The notes: generated by a model not told the origin, from the sequence alone. Numbered from the stretch's first letter, positions 9,349 through 18,290 are shown. The stretch: DNA of 55,613 nt from Candidatus Bathyarchaeota archaeon (GCA_005888745.1 VBBS01000031.1:1-55613); one strand, 5' to 3'. Numbers and translations are program-made.

Positions 9349-9795
9349 GTGAACCGCATGACCGCCCCCGAGTACCAGCAGAATACCGTCGTCCTGTCTG
9401 CCCTTCTTCTAATCAGCATAACTCTCGGAGCCAGTATGTTTTACGTTCTGGTTTTTCCGGCCAGACCGAAGCCAATCTCCTGTTCGACCGCCACGTGCAT
9501 AGACATTCCAACAGGAGTATCGTCAGATAGCACCCTGAACTTCTTGCCCTCAACCACAAGGATCGTCGCCGGAGGCTTTGTAGAATGGAAGAACAGAGAT
9601 GACTCTCCTCACACAGCTACATCGTTGGCCACGGCCGGTTCCGTTCCGAGCGGAGCGACAAAATTCGACTCAGGCGAAGTAGACAATGGAAATACCTTCT
9701 TCGTGCAGCTCAATGTTCCTGGAAACTACTCGTATCACTGCATATTCCACCCCAACTGGATGAAAGGAACTATCATCGTAAAACCAGTTAGTTAA
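9349..9795 (+). CDS. plastocyanin-like blue-copper protein
   Basis: This 148-residue protein has an N-terminal membrane anchor (about residues 14-35) and a plastocyanin-type domain. Copper ligands are His in 'DSPHTA' (about residue 87) and Cys, His and Met in 'YHCIFHPNWM'. A Cys pair ('SCSTATC') near the anchor may form a disulfide. The GTG start abuts the TAG of the preceding gene, so it belongs to the oxidase operon. It is probably the direct electron donor to CuA. Confidence 0.88.
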   Translation: MNRMTAPEYQQNTVVLSALLLISITLGASMFYVLVFPARPKPISCSTATCIDIPTGVSSDSTLNFLPSTTRIVAGGFVEWKNRDDSPHTATSLATAGSVPSGATKFDSGEVDNGNTFFVQLNVPGNYSYHCIFHPNWMKGTIIVKPVS

Positions 9796-9880
9796 CCGAT
9801 CCTGTAATCTAGAGCCAGACCGGCTCGACTGCAAAAGATGGGCGCTAGTGAAGAGACAAACGTGGCTCTGGAAAAACAGT

Positions 9881-10336
9881 CTACTTGTGGCTGGTCATCC
9901 ATTTCTTCTCTTCTTTGTTGGGAGTAAGTTGGCAACCAGATGACCAGAGGAATGTTCTAGCGGTCGAAGGGCCGACGTGCTGGAATCTATCTTGCACGTC
10001 CGTCTGCAATCGCTCCTCGTCCTTGGCGTAGGAGTCGATGTACTTCTTGACTGAACCGAACTCTTTCTGCAGTTTCAGGAACTCGCCAGCGTTATGAATA
10101 GTGGCTCTTATTTTCTTCTCATTACGAACGATTCCCGTGTTGCCCATCAAGGTCTTGACGTCTTTCTCATTGAACTTCGCGACTATGGGAAGGGAGAATT
10201 GCGCGAAAGCTTTCTGGAAATCAGGCCACTTATTCTCGACCACACTCCAGTTGAGGCCTGCTGTGAAAACCGACTTGGTCAATCGTTCAAAGTATTCAGC
10301 GTCATCTTTCGGTGGTTTCATGCTCCTGGGCGACAT
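9881..10336 (-). CDS. DNA-3-methyladenine glycosylase I (Tag)-like protein
   Basis: This 151-residue protein matches the helical core of Tag-type base-excision glycosylases: 'AEYFERLTKSVFTAGLNW', 'IVRNEKKIRATIHNA' and a C-terminal helix-turn region ('FQHVGPSTARTFLW'). It lacks the N-terminal Cys/His zinc site of bacterial Tag and is shorter than the usual 180-190 residues, so it is a reduced archaeal version. A TATA element at 10361-10368 about 29 nt before the ATG points to a leaderless mRNA. It is divergent from the winged-helix gene. Substrate range is inferred from the family. Confidence 0.78.
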   Translation of the reverse strand: MSPRSMKPPKDDAEYFERLTKSVFTAGLNWSVVENKWPDFQKAFAQFSLPIVAKFNEKDVKTLMGNTGIVRNEKKIRATIHNAGEFLKLQKEFGSVKKYIDSYAKDEERLQTDVQDRFQHVGPSTARTFLWSSGCQLTPNKEEKKWMTSHK

Positions 10337-10360
10337 GTCGCTATCACGATGGGCTTTGCG

Positions 10361-10368
10361 ATATTTAT
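10361..10368 (-). promoter_or_regulatory. TATA box of the Tag-like gene
   Basis: The minus strand reads CATAAATAT. Its distance of about 29 nt to the ATG at 10336 predicts a leaderless transcript. Confidence 0.5.
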
Positions 10369-10446
10369 GCCCGGCTCTTTTCTAGGTCAAGTCAGGCTTA
10401 CTTGATACGCTTGGAGCAACCTACTTGGTAGCTCTCTACTACCAGG

Positions 10447-10454
10447 TTTATAAT
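10447..10454 (+). promoter_or_regulatory. TATA box of the winged-helix gene
   Basis: TTTATAAT lies about 29 nt before the ATG at 10479, again suggesting a leaderless transcript. It is about 80 nt from the divergent TATA box of the Tag-like gene. Confidence 0.5.
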
Positions 10455-10478
10455 CAGGGCACGCGGTTAGAACCATAG

Positions 10479-11117
10479 ATGGTCACCACGGAAGAGGACC
10501 TCGGTCGATTCTCACAGATTGAGCAGTCTGAAGACATCGACCTCACACCGAGAGACAGCAACATCCTCCACGCAATCCAGGATGAAGGCTTGACAGTCTT
10601 CGCCTTCGATGGACTGAAGCGTTTGCTCGGGGTTCATCAGGAAATGTTGTCAAGGGTCCTCGACAGGCTGGAGGATGAAGGTCTCCTAGAGAAGGTATCT
10701 GAAGGGTACAGACTAACTGATAGGGGGAGCCACCAGGTCGCTCATCCTCTAAGTTCGACTCAACCACGGATCCCAATTGTTCAATCTCTCCTGCCGCATG
10801 ACATTGATGTTCAAAGGATAATTGCCGGCCTCAAAGGTCGCTGGTTCGGCAGCCTACGCTGGCTAGGTTATTCGCAGACTGATGAGGGCTTGGTTCTGAA
10901 ATGGATCACCGAAGAAGACAACATCCAGATAGATGCAAAGTTCACCGAAAATTACCTCGGTATCGACGCCAAGGTAGGAGAGGAAAAGGATGTCAGTCAA
11001 GCAGTGAAGGCCTCCCACCAGCTGATGGGCCATATCTCACGGCTCTACAGCGGACCAAGGCGTGGCCGGAACCTCTTGACACCGGTCGCGTTCTTTCCAG
11101 ACATGTCTTTCGCCTAG
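10479..11117 (+). CDS. winged-helix DNA-binding protein (paralogue of 25685-26242)
   Basis: This 212-residue protein has an N-terminal winged helix (about residues 25-90) containing 'FDGLKRLLGVHQEMLSRVLDRLEDEGLLEK', which is read as helix, turn, recognition helix and wing. A second domain opens with 'LKGRWFGSLRWLGYS' and 'LKWITEED', shared with the protein at 25685-26242. The pair defines an archaeal regulator family with a conserved effector-like C-terminal domain. The ligand and targets are unknown. The C-terminal tail is longer than in the paralogue. Confidence 0.82.
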   Translation: MVTTEEDLGRFSQIEQSEDIDLTPRDSNILHAIQDEGLTVFAFDGLKRLLGVHQEMLSRVLDRLEDEGLLEKVSEGYRLTDRGSHQVAHPLSSTQPRIPIVQSLLPHDIDVQRIIAGLKGRWFGSLRWLGYSQTDEGLVLKWITEEDNIQIDAKFTENYLGIDAKVGEEKDVSQAVKASHQLMGHISRLYSGPRRGRNLLTPVAFFPDMSFA

Positions 11118-11188
11118 ATTGTGACCCGGCTTCAGCCTTCCCGGTCAACAAATAGCTCCACCAACCCTTACAAGGGTAAGGTGAAAAA

Positions 11189-12112
11189 ATGAGTAAACAA
11201 ACAAATTCGTCAGCGATACTTGAATCAATCTCCGATGCAATAGTCGATGTTACAGAGAAAGTCTCTCGATCCGTTGTCCGGGTAGGAGCTGGAAGATGGA
11301 GAGGCGGAACAGGAACCGTCTGGAGCAAAGACGGACACATCGTCACAAGTAACCACGTTATCGGCGACATGCGCGAAGTCGAAGTAGGCTTCAGCGACGG
11401 AACCAAGCACACGGCCAAAGTTGTGGGACGAGACCCATTCTCGGACATTGCACTATTGAAAATCGATTCGAACAATCTCACACCAGTTGAACCTGGAAAC
11501 TCTGACAATCTCAAAGTAGGACAATTCGTCCTCGCGGTAAGCAACCCCTTCGGCAGACAACCAAGCGCCACATCGGGAATTGTAACAAATCCAGCGTACA
11601 GCGTACGCGGATGGTGGGGATCGACAATGGACAAGGTCGTCGTCACAGACGCACGCCTCAACCCAGGATACTCCGGCGGACCACTCGTGGACGCGAGGGG
11701 CAGAATGATCGGGATCAACGCTGCATACGCCAACAACCGCGGAATCTCAGTACCAGTCAACACAGTCAAGGGCGTCGTCGACAAGCTAATGCACGATGGA
11801 AAGATTAAACGCGCGTACATGGGCATCACAGCAGACAGCATCAACCTCCCTGACAATCTATCCAAGCAAGCCGGTATCGGCCAGGATGCTGGACTGATCG
11901 TCTACGGCGTGGACCAGGATAGTGCCGCGAAGAAAGCAGGCCTAGCAATAGGCGATGTCATCGTGAAACTCGACGGGAAACCGGTTGAGAGCCTCATCGA
12001 CCTTCGCGGACTACTAGACGACAAAGCCATCGGAAGACACGTCAACATATCAGTTCTACGCGGAGAGAAACTGACGCAGCTGACGATAACACCAACAGAA
12101 GCAGAAGAATAA
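11189..12112 (+). CDS. HtrA/DegP-type serine protease with one PDZ domain
   Basis: This 307-residue trypsin-like protease has catalytic His56 ('TSNHVI'), Asp86 ('DPFSDIALLKI') and Ser162 ('NPGYSGGPLVD'). A single PDZ domain (about residues 205-300) follows. There is no signal peptide or membrane segment, so it acts in the cytoplasm unless exported in another way; many bacterial HtrA proteins are periplasmic or anchored. The oxyanion loop has GYSGG rather than the common GNSGG. Its role is probably removal of damaged proteins. A GGTGA ribosome-binding site precedes the ATG. A hairpin with a T-tract follows. Confidence 0.92.
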   Translation: MSKQTNSSAILESISDAIVDVTEKVSRSVVRVGAGRWRGGTGTVWSKDGHIVTSNHVIGDMREVEVGFSDGTKHTAKVVGRDPFSDIALLKIDSNNLTPVEPGNSDNLKVGQFVLAVSNPFGRQPSATSGIVTNPAYSVRGWWGSTMDKVVVTDARLNPGYSGGPLVDARGRMIGINAAYANNRGISVPVNTVKGVVDKLMHDGKIKRAYMGITADSINLPDNLSKQAGIGQDAGLIVYGVDQDSAAKKAGLAIGDVIVKLDGKPVESLIDLRGLLDDKAIGRHVNISVLRGEKLTQLTITPTEAEE

Positions 12113-12130
12113 ACAAACCCCAAAAACAGC

Positions 12131-12166
12131 GACTCTGGCCGCAAAAGCCAGGGTCAAACCCTTTTT
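12131..12166 (+). terminator. hairpin plus T-tract after the HtrA gene
   Basis: CTGGC and GCCAG form a short stem with a CGCAAAA loop. A T6 run follows at 12160-12165. This is 20-50 nt beyond the protease stop and before a convergent gene. Confidence 0.55.
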
Positions 12167-12434
12167 TCTGTGAGTATCCCATTTTTCGGACGAGTCCGAA
12201 AGACTTTGCGCGAAAGATGAGATGCGTCCTAAGATTCGAGGTCAAAGGCTTAGGTCGTCGGACTTGCGGCCCTTGTAGGGAACACGGCATTTAGCGCCTC
12301 AAGGGGAGATGATCTGTCGCATAAATGTCTGAGCGACTAGGGTCAGTTCAAAGATGGATCGCCGAAATCGCGGCATTCTCCAATACTCAATTATTACAAC
12401 CCTCAATGAATTTGATCAAAGTGCCCATGACTCT
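12167..12434. other. intergenic stretch without a recognised gene
   Basis: This lies between the HtrA terminator and the stop of the convergent membrane-protein gene. Short open frames occur on the plus strand but continue as antisense of that gene and show no family features. No RNA gene was seen. Confidence 0.5.
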
Positions 12435-13526
12435 TCAGCAGGGGGGAAGCTCCAAATTTGGATGTGTTCTGCTTCCGCTGTCTATGTCTACGCCTTGCTG
12501 GGTAAATGCCCACAGAAGGGTGGTGTAATGCCGCTCATACGTGATCATAAGCGGATAAGTTGCGTTCACAGGAGGGAAGGAAACGATGAGTATGAGATAA
12601 CCGGTTGCATGTGCGGGAATCAGCGATTCTGCCTGTGCCCGAATCAAGGGGGCACCGGTATAGTTGTAAGTGGTTTTCCATACGACATATACAGGAGCAT
12701 TTGTCGGGTTTGTTAGACCAAGAGTTTCGTTAAGTCCCTGCGGGCTCGGCGGAAACGTTGCGCAAGTCAGCTCAAGACTTGCGACAGTTTCATTCGCGTA
12801 CCCCCAAAGCCCGCTTATCGCTCCTAGAAGAACAATAGCGAGGATTATGATCAATGTAACATGTTGCGTAAAGACCCTAACGGTCTGTCCGTAGAGGTGC
12901 GGCAAACTTCCTCCAGACTTTGGCGCGATCCAAGAGACAACGACTAGGGCCGCTCCCGCCGTGACGGGGATTAGGACTAGAGTGACGGCTAGGGGCAGTT
13001 GAGTGGGAAGAACTGTAAACAGAAATAGTCCGGTCGCCGTTGCGAGAAGAGGTACGGAGACTAGATAGCCCTTGACGGTTATGGGGTAGAGTAGAGTGCC
13101 CAGAACGGCTACCAATCCGGCAAGGGTCATCATGTTAATAGTCGAATAATAGTTGAAGGCCTGCTTTCCCGAGCAGAAAACTGGAAGGAAAGGAGGGACA
13201 TTCAGGCAAGGGTCTGGGGGGGCAAGCAGATAGTGGAAAACGGTAATCGCTATAGGTAGTAAAAGCAACAGAAATGCGCCGAGGGAGAGAAGTAGGAAGG
13301 CAACTCGTTCTAAGAAGGATATCTCGGAAAAGCGCGTTACCGTGAGGAGAAAACTGAAGAGAATGGCTAGACTGGCGAGACCGAGAACAACGTATGGGGA
13401 TGACGGCGTTATAGCAATGACGAGGAGCGTGCCAGCTATCGTTATGAGGAGGAAGAAAATGCTCGCGGGGGGTAAGCTCGCGATAGTCCGGAACATCGCG
13501 CCGCGTTCTGACCCAGAAGAACACAT
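12435..13526 (-). CDS. polytopic membrane protein of unknown function
   Basis: This 363-residue protein has six or seven hydrophobic segments in the first 240 residues. A domain of about 120 residues then lies probably outside, with several N-glycosylation-type sequons ('NETVAS', 'NETLG', 'NYTG', 'NATY'). Start is ATG 13526; ATG 13496 ('MFRTIAS') is an alternative. A Cys pair ('CLNVPPFLPVFC') lies in the loop after the third or fourth helix. I recognise no family. It is convergent with the HtrA gene and divergent from the gene at 13717. Confidence 0.75.
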   Translation of the reverse strand: MCSSGSERGAMFRTIASLPPASIFFLLITIAGTLLVIAITPSSPYVVLGLASLAILFSFLLTVTRFSEISFLERVAFLLLSLGAFLLLLLPIAITVFHYLLAPPDPCLNVPPFLPVFCSGKQAFNYYSTINMMTLAGLVAVLGTLLYPITVKGYLVSVPLLATATGLFLFTVLPTQLPLAVTLVLIPVTAGAALVVVSWIAPKSGGSLPHLYGQTVRVFTQHVTLIIILAIVLLGAISGLWGYANETVASLELTCATFPPSPQGLNETLGLTNPTNAPVYVVWKTTYNYTGAPLIRAQAESLIPAHATGYLILIVSFPPVNATYPLMITYERHYTTLLWAFTQQGVDIDSGSRTHPNLELPPC

Positions 13527-13716
13527 CTTTACTTCATCAACATCGTCGGAATGTTCAAAGCTATTAGTTTAGCCTGTGACAAACAAGCTCTATGCACTTT
13601 GGGAAGGTCGTTTGACCATCGCCCAAGGGCAAACGCAAAATGCGTGTGAGGAATCGTGTCCAGCCAGAGTCTCTAGTAAACGTTGATAGGAAAGCAGCGT
13701 TCATTATAGGTCAAGA

Positions 13717-14268
13717 ATGTCATCCGAATCCGGTACTAGCCCGAAGCAGCCTCCGTCATCATTAGATCTTACGAGCATGACTCCGATGGAGTTCACAGTA
13801 ATTGCTGAGCCTTGGACAAAGTACAAACTGGAGGATCAGACCAAGCTCTTCGTGAAGCTTGTAGTTGTCAAAGTGGTGAGAGGACTGAATGAGCAGGGAC
13901 AACCTTCCTACAATATGAACGCACAGAACATTATTGCGACTCATGGCGCTCCAAATCTTAGAGGCCCGCCCTCGACGACTCAGCTTAACCTGGCGGACCC
14001 GTCAAGTTACAAGGTCGTTGCAAGCCTGGATTTTGATCGGATGGGCGAGGAGAAGTGGAACGAGTATCACCTTACCGACGGAACCGTGTTGAAAGCGAGG
14101 CTCGAACTGTCCAACGTGTCTAGAATAGACAAGTATCAAGGCGATGGCGACCCAGTGTATCTAGTGAATACGAGTCAGCCACTCGTCAGGTTCAAAGTTT
14201 CTGAACAGGTTCTGAAATCAGTTAGAGTCCCCGTTCGGCAGCCTGATGTCAAGGCACCTTATGGCTAG
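13717..14268 (+). CDS. hypothetical soluble protein
   Basis: This 183-residue protein starts at ATG 13717. It is rich in alternating beta-type segments ('LFVKLVVVKVVRG', 'YKVVASLDFDRMG', 'GTVLKARLELSNVSRID', 'PLVRFKVSEQVLKSVRV'), suggesting a beta-sandwich or barrel. No cysteines, signal peptide or membrane helices are present. It is flanked by genes on the other strand and is therefore probably transcribed alone. No function can be given. Confidence 0.72.
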   Translation: MSSESGTSPKQPPSSLDLTSMTPMEFTVIAEPWTKYKLEDQTKLFVKLVVVKVVRGLNEQGQPSYNMNAQNIIATHGAPNLRGPPSTTQLNLADPSSYKVVASLDFDRMGEEKWNEYHLTDGTVLKARLELSNVSRIDKYQGDGDPVYLVNTSQPLVRFKVSEQVLKSVRVPVRQPDVKAPYG

Positions 14269-14350
14269 ACCTCTCCTCTCTTAGATAATCAACCCCGGTT
14301 TACGGAATCTAGCTGCTGACAGGAAATTGGTCCACACCACTTTGTTTGGT

Positions 14351-14770
14351 CTAGGACCCTATCGCAGCTTTGATCTTTCTGCCTATCTGCTCTAGGTCGG
14401 TTTCGCTAGCCATCTTTCGTTCAGGGAAACCACCGGGCAGCTCGTGAATGTAGCGTGGGATAACGTGAACGTGCATGTGGAATACCTCTTGGGACGCAGC
14501 TCGACCGTTTGACTGGCCAATATTGATCCCGTCGGCTTTAGAGGCTTTCATCACTCCTCTCATGACCTTGGCCACGGAAACGAAGACCCTCCCCACTTCT
14601 TCGGGCGGCATCTCAACCATGCTTGGATAGTGTTTCTTCGGGACCACCAGTGTATGTCCGGGATTCAGAGGGTGGATGTCGAGGAATGCGAGAGAATGTT
14701 CGTCCTCGAAAACAGTTACGGCTCCCGCTTTTTTCGAGACGATCTTGCAGAAGATGCAGTCTTCATTCAT
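14351..14770 (-). CDS. HIT-family nucleotide hydrolase/transferase
   Basis: This is a 139-residue HIT protein. The catalytic triad motif 'HMHVHVIPR' (H-x-H-x-H) lies near residue 98. The N-terminal 'CIFCKIV' supplies two ligands of the structural zinc common in this family. Such proteins hydrolyse dinucleotide or nucleoside phosphoramidate bonds. The ATG at 14770 overlaps the end of the upstream adenosyltransferase gene by 8 nt, so the two are co-translated; the frame is open further upstream but those residues belong to the overlap. Confidence 0.92.
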   Translation of the reverse strand: MNEDCIFCKIVSKKAGAVTVFEDEHSLAFLDIHPLNPGHTLVVPKKHYPSMVEMPPEEVGRVFVSVAKVMRGVMKASKADGINIGQSNGRAASQEVFHMHVHVIPRYIHELPGGFPERKMASETDLEQIGRKIKAAIGS

Positions 14771-15305
14771 GTGTCCATTCCTCTTCCTTGACCTTGTCTC
14801 GCTGGTTTGCCAACCTGGCAAGATCGAAAAGGAGGCTTGATAACCGGTTCACGTATGGAATCGCGTCCGGATTAATCGCCTCTACCTTGGCGAGTGCTGC
14901 AACCCGTCTCTCGGCCCTCCGACAGACGGCTCTCGCGACGTGAAGCTGAGCCGCGGCAACGCTTCCAGTTGGAAGGATGAATCTCCGCAAAGGCTTCAGT
15001 CCAGTGTGAATCGAATCAATTGTTCTTTCCAAATTGTCAACATGGGTTTTGCCGATGCGTGGAACGTTGGCGCTGACAAGTTCTGAGGCAAGGTCTCCGC
15101 CTAACGTGAAGAGATCCTCTTGCACGTTTTTGAGAATCTTCTTGGTTTTCGCATCCTTTACGATCGCGCTTGCCAATCCTATCTGCGAGTTCAGCTCGTC
15201 AATTGCTCCGTACGCTTCTACTCTCGGGTTCTCTTTTCCCACCCGGGTCCCGCCGTAGAGACCAGTCTCGCCTCTGTCGCCTGTTCGCGTGTATCCTTTC
15301 GTCAA
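14763..15305 (-). CDS. cob(I)alamin adenosyltransferase, PduO type
   Basis: This enzyme transfers the adenosyl group of ATP to cob(I)alamin, giving adenosylcobalamin. At 180 residues it is a full-length PduO/CobA2-type four-helix protein. The ATP-binding start 'YTRTGDRGETGLYGG' and 'GAIDELNSQIGLA' are diagnostic, as is the helix with 'ARAVCRRAERR' followed by 'PYVNRLSSLLFDLAR'. The TTG start overlaps the TGA of nreA (TTGA), so nreA, this gene and the HIT gene form one tight operon. Confidence 0.94.
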   Translation of the reverse strand: MTKGYTRTGDRGETGLYGGTRVGKENPRVEAYGAIDELNSQIGLASAIVKDAKTKKILKNVQEDLFTLGGDLASELVSANVPRIGKTHVDNLERTIDSIHTGLKPLRRFILPTGSVAAAQLHVARAVCRRAERRVAALAKVEAINPDAIPYVNRLSSLLFDLARLANQRDKVKEEEWTHE

Positions 15306-16567
15306 GCCTGGGAATTCACGTACCGATCCAGAATGGATTGTTGCTTATAGTAGCTTAGCAAACGGCTCGCATTCGCCCAATTTCGATAGGGAATTAGCAG
15401 TCTCTTTCGCGCCTCCGAGAGAGCATCCTCAAGCGTTGTAAACCGGAACGGGTCTCCTGCAAGCGCTCTTCTAGCGAGCTCCCTGAACCTCCAGACTCCA
15501 AGTGGAACCCATTCCTTTGTGACTTCGAGGAAGACGATTGCTCCAGCTTGTCGTCGAACCTTGTTCAGATATTCCAGGACGGGGAGCCGTGAGGCATGAT
15601 AGGCGCCGGCGATATTGGTCGGATAGTCTTTCCTTCCCTTGTTGACTTCGTAATCGCCGAAAACCTCTGGCCTCGGCCCTGTCAACCAGCCTTCAAGGGC
15701 TTCGAACATCCAGCTAGTAGGGAGCAGAAGGACGTGTACGTTGTTGCCGACAGCGCGGGCGCTGAACAAGCGGAACTCGTCCAGCCGAGGATGATCTAGG
15801 ACCCTTCGCCGGAGGTCTTTCGATAGGATATCGTCAATCGCAGTAATGCTCCATTCTGTCGGGACCAGCCTGCGCTTTCGGCTAGCTCCAAGGAGACCGA
15901 TGGAGAACATTCTGACAATGTGCTGCTGTGAAATTCCGTTCTGGTAGAGAGATTGGGCTCCTTCGTTGGCGGGAAGGTCAGTGTCGGACACGACTCTGTC
16001 GATTTGTCGTGGGACATCTGGGTTGCTGGCGAGGCTGAGCCGTTCTACAACTCCCGATGGCCCGTGAGGCGAGCTTCTTGTTAGTAGGTTGATTTTCACG
16101 TACGGTTTCTTCTTCAAGACCAGCTCGGTGTCAGTTGGGGTCTCTGACATCACGATCTCCTGGACAAGTGACAATGTCTTGTCCGGGTTTCTTGCGTCCT
16201 GGACCTTCACCGTGGACTTTCCCCGAACCAGACCAAACCGATATCGTATCAGCTCGTCTATCGACTTGTCAAGCCAACGGTCCGGAGCATCGAGCAAGGA
16301 CGGGTCCGGCTCCTGCAACACAGGGACCAGAGGACCTGCTAAGAGGTTAGGATAACCGTAGCTACCTAGAAAGACTCCAGGGGGAGAAGGTCCGAAAAAC
16401 TCGGTCTTCCCAACCACTTTCTCGATATCAACGAGACTCTTCGCCCTAAGAAAGACTGGACAACGGGAAGAATTCTGGACACAAACCAGCCGATTGCCCT
16501 TGCAGATCTCACACGATACCTCGTGACTCTGCTCGCTCCGTGCAGGTCGGTAGAGTGTCTCCTGCAA
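15302..16567 (-). CDS. nreA: archaeal DNA-repair protein NreA
   Basis: This 421-residue protein matches NreA, reported in archaea to act in DNA-damage tolerance with the sliding clamp. An N-terminal zinc site ('CEICKGNRLVCVQNSSRC', about residues 19-36) is followed by the conserved 'FLGSYGYPNLLAGPL'. A PIP-like motif ('QQSILDRYV') lies in the last 15 residues and would bind PCNA. The start is TTG. It is the first gene of the operon with the adenosyltransferase and HIT genes and is divergent from the radical SAM gene at 16666. Confidence 0.9.
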   Translation of the reverse strand: MQETLYRPARSEQSHEVSCEICKGNRLVCVQNSSRCPVFLRAKSLVDIEKVVGKTEFFGPSPPGVFLGSYGYPNLLAGPLVPVLQEPDPSLLDAPDRWLDKSIDELIRYRFGLVRGKSTVKVQDARNPDKTLSLVQEIVMSETPTDTELVLKKKPYVKINLLTRSSPHGPSGVVERLSLASNPDVPRQIDRVVSDTDLPANEGAQSLYQNGISQQHIVRMFSIGLLGASRKRRLVPTEWSITAIDDILSKDLRRRVLDHPRLDEFRLFSARAVGNNVHVLLLPTSWMFEALEGWLTGPRPEVFGDYEVNKGRKDYPTNIAGAYHASRLPVLEYLNKVRRQAGAIVFLEVTKEWVPLGVWRFRELARRALAGDPFRFTTLEDALSEARKRLLIPYRNWANASRLLSYYKQQSILDRYVNSQA

Positions 16568-16665
16568 ACCTATGGCCTGCCGGGTAAGGAAAGCAATTTC
16601 AAGTCGGAAAGATCAATCTATTCCTAGCGAGGTCGAGTTCAAATCCGTTTCCCGCTGATCTCCTG

Positions 16666-17736
16666 GTGAAAGCAACGATCAAGGAAGCTCTCCTCTACCA
16701 GCCACTGGCCGATTCAAGGGTCCGATGCACAGCATGCGCTCGATACTGCAACATTCCAGAGGGAAAGGTCGGCTTTTGCGGGGTCCGACAAAACATCGGA
16801 GGGAAACTCCAGCTCCTAGTCTATGGAAAAGTGATCACAGGGCACATCGATCCAATCGAGAAGAAACCAGTCGTCCACTACATGCCAGGGTCGAAAATCT
16901 TCTCTATCGCAACGACTGGGTGCTCGTGGATTTGCTCGTATTGCCAAAATCATGACATAAGTCAGCGGAGGAAGGTGGAGGGAACAGACTTGATGCCTCC
17001 GGATGTAGTGAGCTTGGCGCTAAGCCATGGTTGTCAGGGCATTGCGTATACCTATAATCAGCCCACGATTTTCATGGAGTTCGCCCGCGACATCGGAGTC
17101 GAGGCGCGTAAGAACGGGCTCATCAACATATTCGTCTCCAATGGATTCGATACCCCTGACACTGTAGCGATGATGGATGATTTTCTAGACTGTATAACAG
17201 TTGATTTCAAAGGAAGTGGGGAGACAAACTTCGTCAGAAAATATATTGGAATACCGGACGCGCAGCCAATCTTCCAGACAATACAAGAGATTAGGGACAG
17301 GGGAAAGACCCACATCGAGATTACGGACCTGATCATCCCGGAGATAGGAGATAATCTCGACGAAGCGCGAAAACTGAGCCGTTGGCTCTGCGATAACCTG
17401 GGGCCAGATGTGCCGGTCCACTTCCTCCGATTCCATCCCGACTACAAGCTCATGCATCTACCCAGCACGCCGGTGAAAACTCTGGAAGAACACTGCAGAG
17501 TAGCCAGAGAAGAGGGACTGCGATACGTCTACGTCGGGAATGTTACGGGACATCCGTGGGAACATACCTACTGTCCAGAATGCAAGAACATAGCGATCAA
17601 ACGATACGGGTTCGACATTACTGGATGGAATCTAGATGACAAGAACAGATGCACGAGTTGCGGATACCAGCTACCGATATTTGGCCAGCTCAGCTCCTCA
17701 GTCAGCGAAGATCGATTCTTACCCGTTGTCAACTAA
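16666..17736 (+). CDS. AmmeMemoRadiSam-system radical SAM enzyme
   Basis: This 356-residue protein is a pyruvate-formate-lyase-activating-type radical SAM protein of the AmmeMemoRadiSam group. The cluster motif is Cys86-x3-Cys90-x2-Cys93 ('CSWICSYC'). It is preceded by a Cys-rich N-terminus (Cys21, 24, 28, 38) and followed by a C-terminal zinc ribbon ('CPEC ... CTSCG'). The group is named from its frequent association with AMMECR1 and Memo proteins, neither of which is in this window. The reaction is not known to me. Start is GTG. The 3' end overlaps the convergent gene by 4 nt. Confidence 0.9.
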   Translation: MKATIKEALLYQPLADSRVRCTACARYCNIPEGKVGFCGVRQNIGGKLQLLVYGKVITGHIDPIEKKPVVHYMPGSKIFSIATTGCSWICSYCQNHDISQRRKVEGTDLMPPDVVSLALSHGCQGIAYTYNQPTIFMEFARDIGVEARKNGLINIFVSNGFDTPDTVAMMDDFLDCITVDFKGSGETNFVRKYIGIPDAQPIFQTIQEIRDRGKTHIEITDLIIPEIGDNLDEARKLSRWLCDNLGPDVPVHFLRFHPDYKLMHLPSTPVKTLEEHCRVAREEGLRYVYVGNVTGHPWEHTYCPECKNIAIKRYGFDITGWNLDDKNRCTSCGYQLPIFGQLSSSVSEDRFLPVVN

Positions 17737-18290
17737 CTGCTGCTGAGGCTTTCTAGTTCCAATTCCGGATATTTATTCCGGTTCAACTCGTGGTTAGTTG
17801 CTGAGAGCAGAATGTGGACCAGTTCATCAGGGGGAACCCTTCTGACTCCCTTCAAATGGTGGAGCAGAAGTTCTACCCGGCCGGGTTGGAACGTTAGCCT
17901 TGCCAAGTACTGGTCCTGATGGACCTTGTGTCTCTTACCATCATCGACAATGTAGTGAAGGTGAAAGACCAGGTCCAACGTTCTGAACGTTCCTTTCTCC
18001 TCTATTCGTTGAATCACTCTCTCTGCTTCCTTGTCGTCAAGAATGTCAAATCCGTCCTTATTCCCCACTCCGAACTTGAACACGACGCTTCCGGATTGGT
18101 ACCCGGGAGTATCTGCGACGGTGATGTCTATAGGTTTTTTCTCTTGAGCAAGCGATTGGAGGCCTGCGAAGATCGCCTTTTGCAAACTTTCAGTGTTGAT
18201 ATCGTAAAGCCATGAAGCCCGGGCATGGTAAACGGTCGGGAAACGTTCCAGTGTCCCAAGCCAAGGGTCATCGTCTAGACTCTCGTTCAA
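17733..18290 (-). CDS. hypothetical protein
   Basis: This 185-residue soluble protein uses a TTG start (no ATG or GTG upstream). It has alternating helices and strands, with a His-rich stretch ('FHLHYIVDDGKRHKVHQDQY') and the C-terminal helix 'PPDELVHILLSATNHELNR'. There is no membrane segment or cysteine pair. I do not recognise it. It converges on the radical SAM gene with overlapping stops. Confidence 0.7.
   Translation of the reverse strand: MNESLDDDPWLGTLERFPTVYHARASWLYDINTESLQKAIFAGLQSLAQEKKPIDITVADTPGYQSGSVVFKFGVGNKDGFDILDDKEAERVIQRIEEKGTFRTLDLVFHLHYIVDDGKRHKVHQDQYLARLTFQPGRVELLLHHLKGVRRVPPDELVHILLSATNHELNRNKYPELELESLSSS

Noticed and set aside
10993-11865. 290-residue antisense frame over the HtrA gene
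   Set aside because: The sense strand encodes a full protease with all catalytic residues. The antisense product has no recognisable domain.
12354-12716. 120-residue plus-strand frame after HtrA
   Set aside because: Half lies antisense to the membrane-protein gene; sequence is unlike a folded protein and no ribosome-binding site is present.
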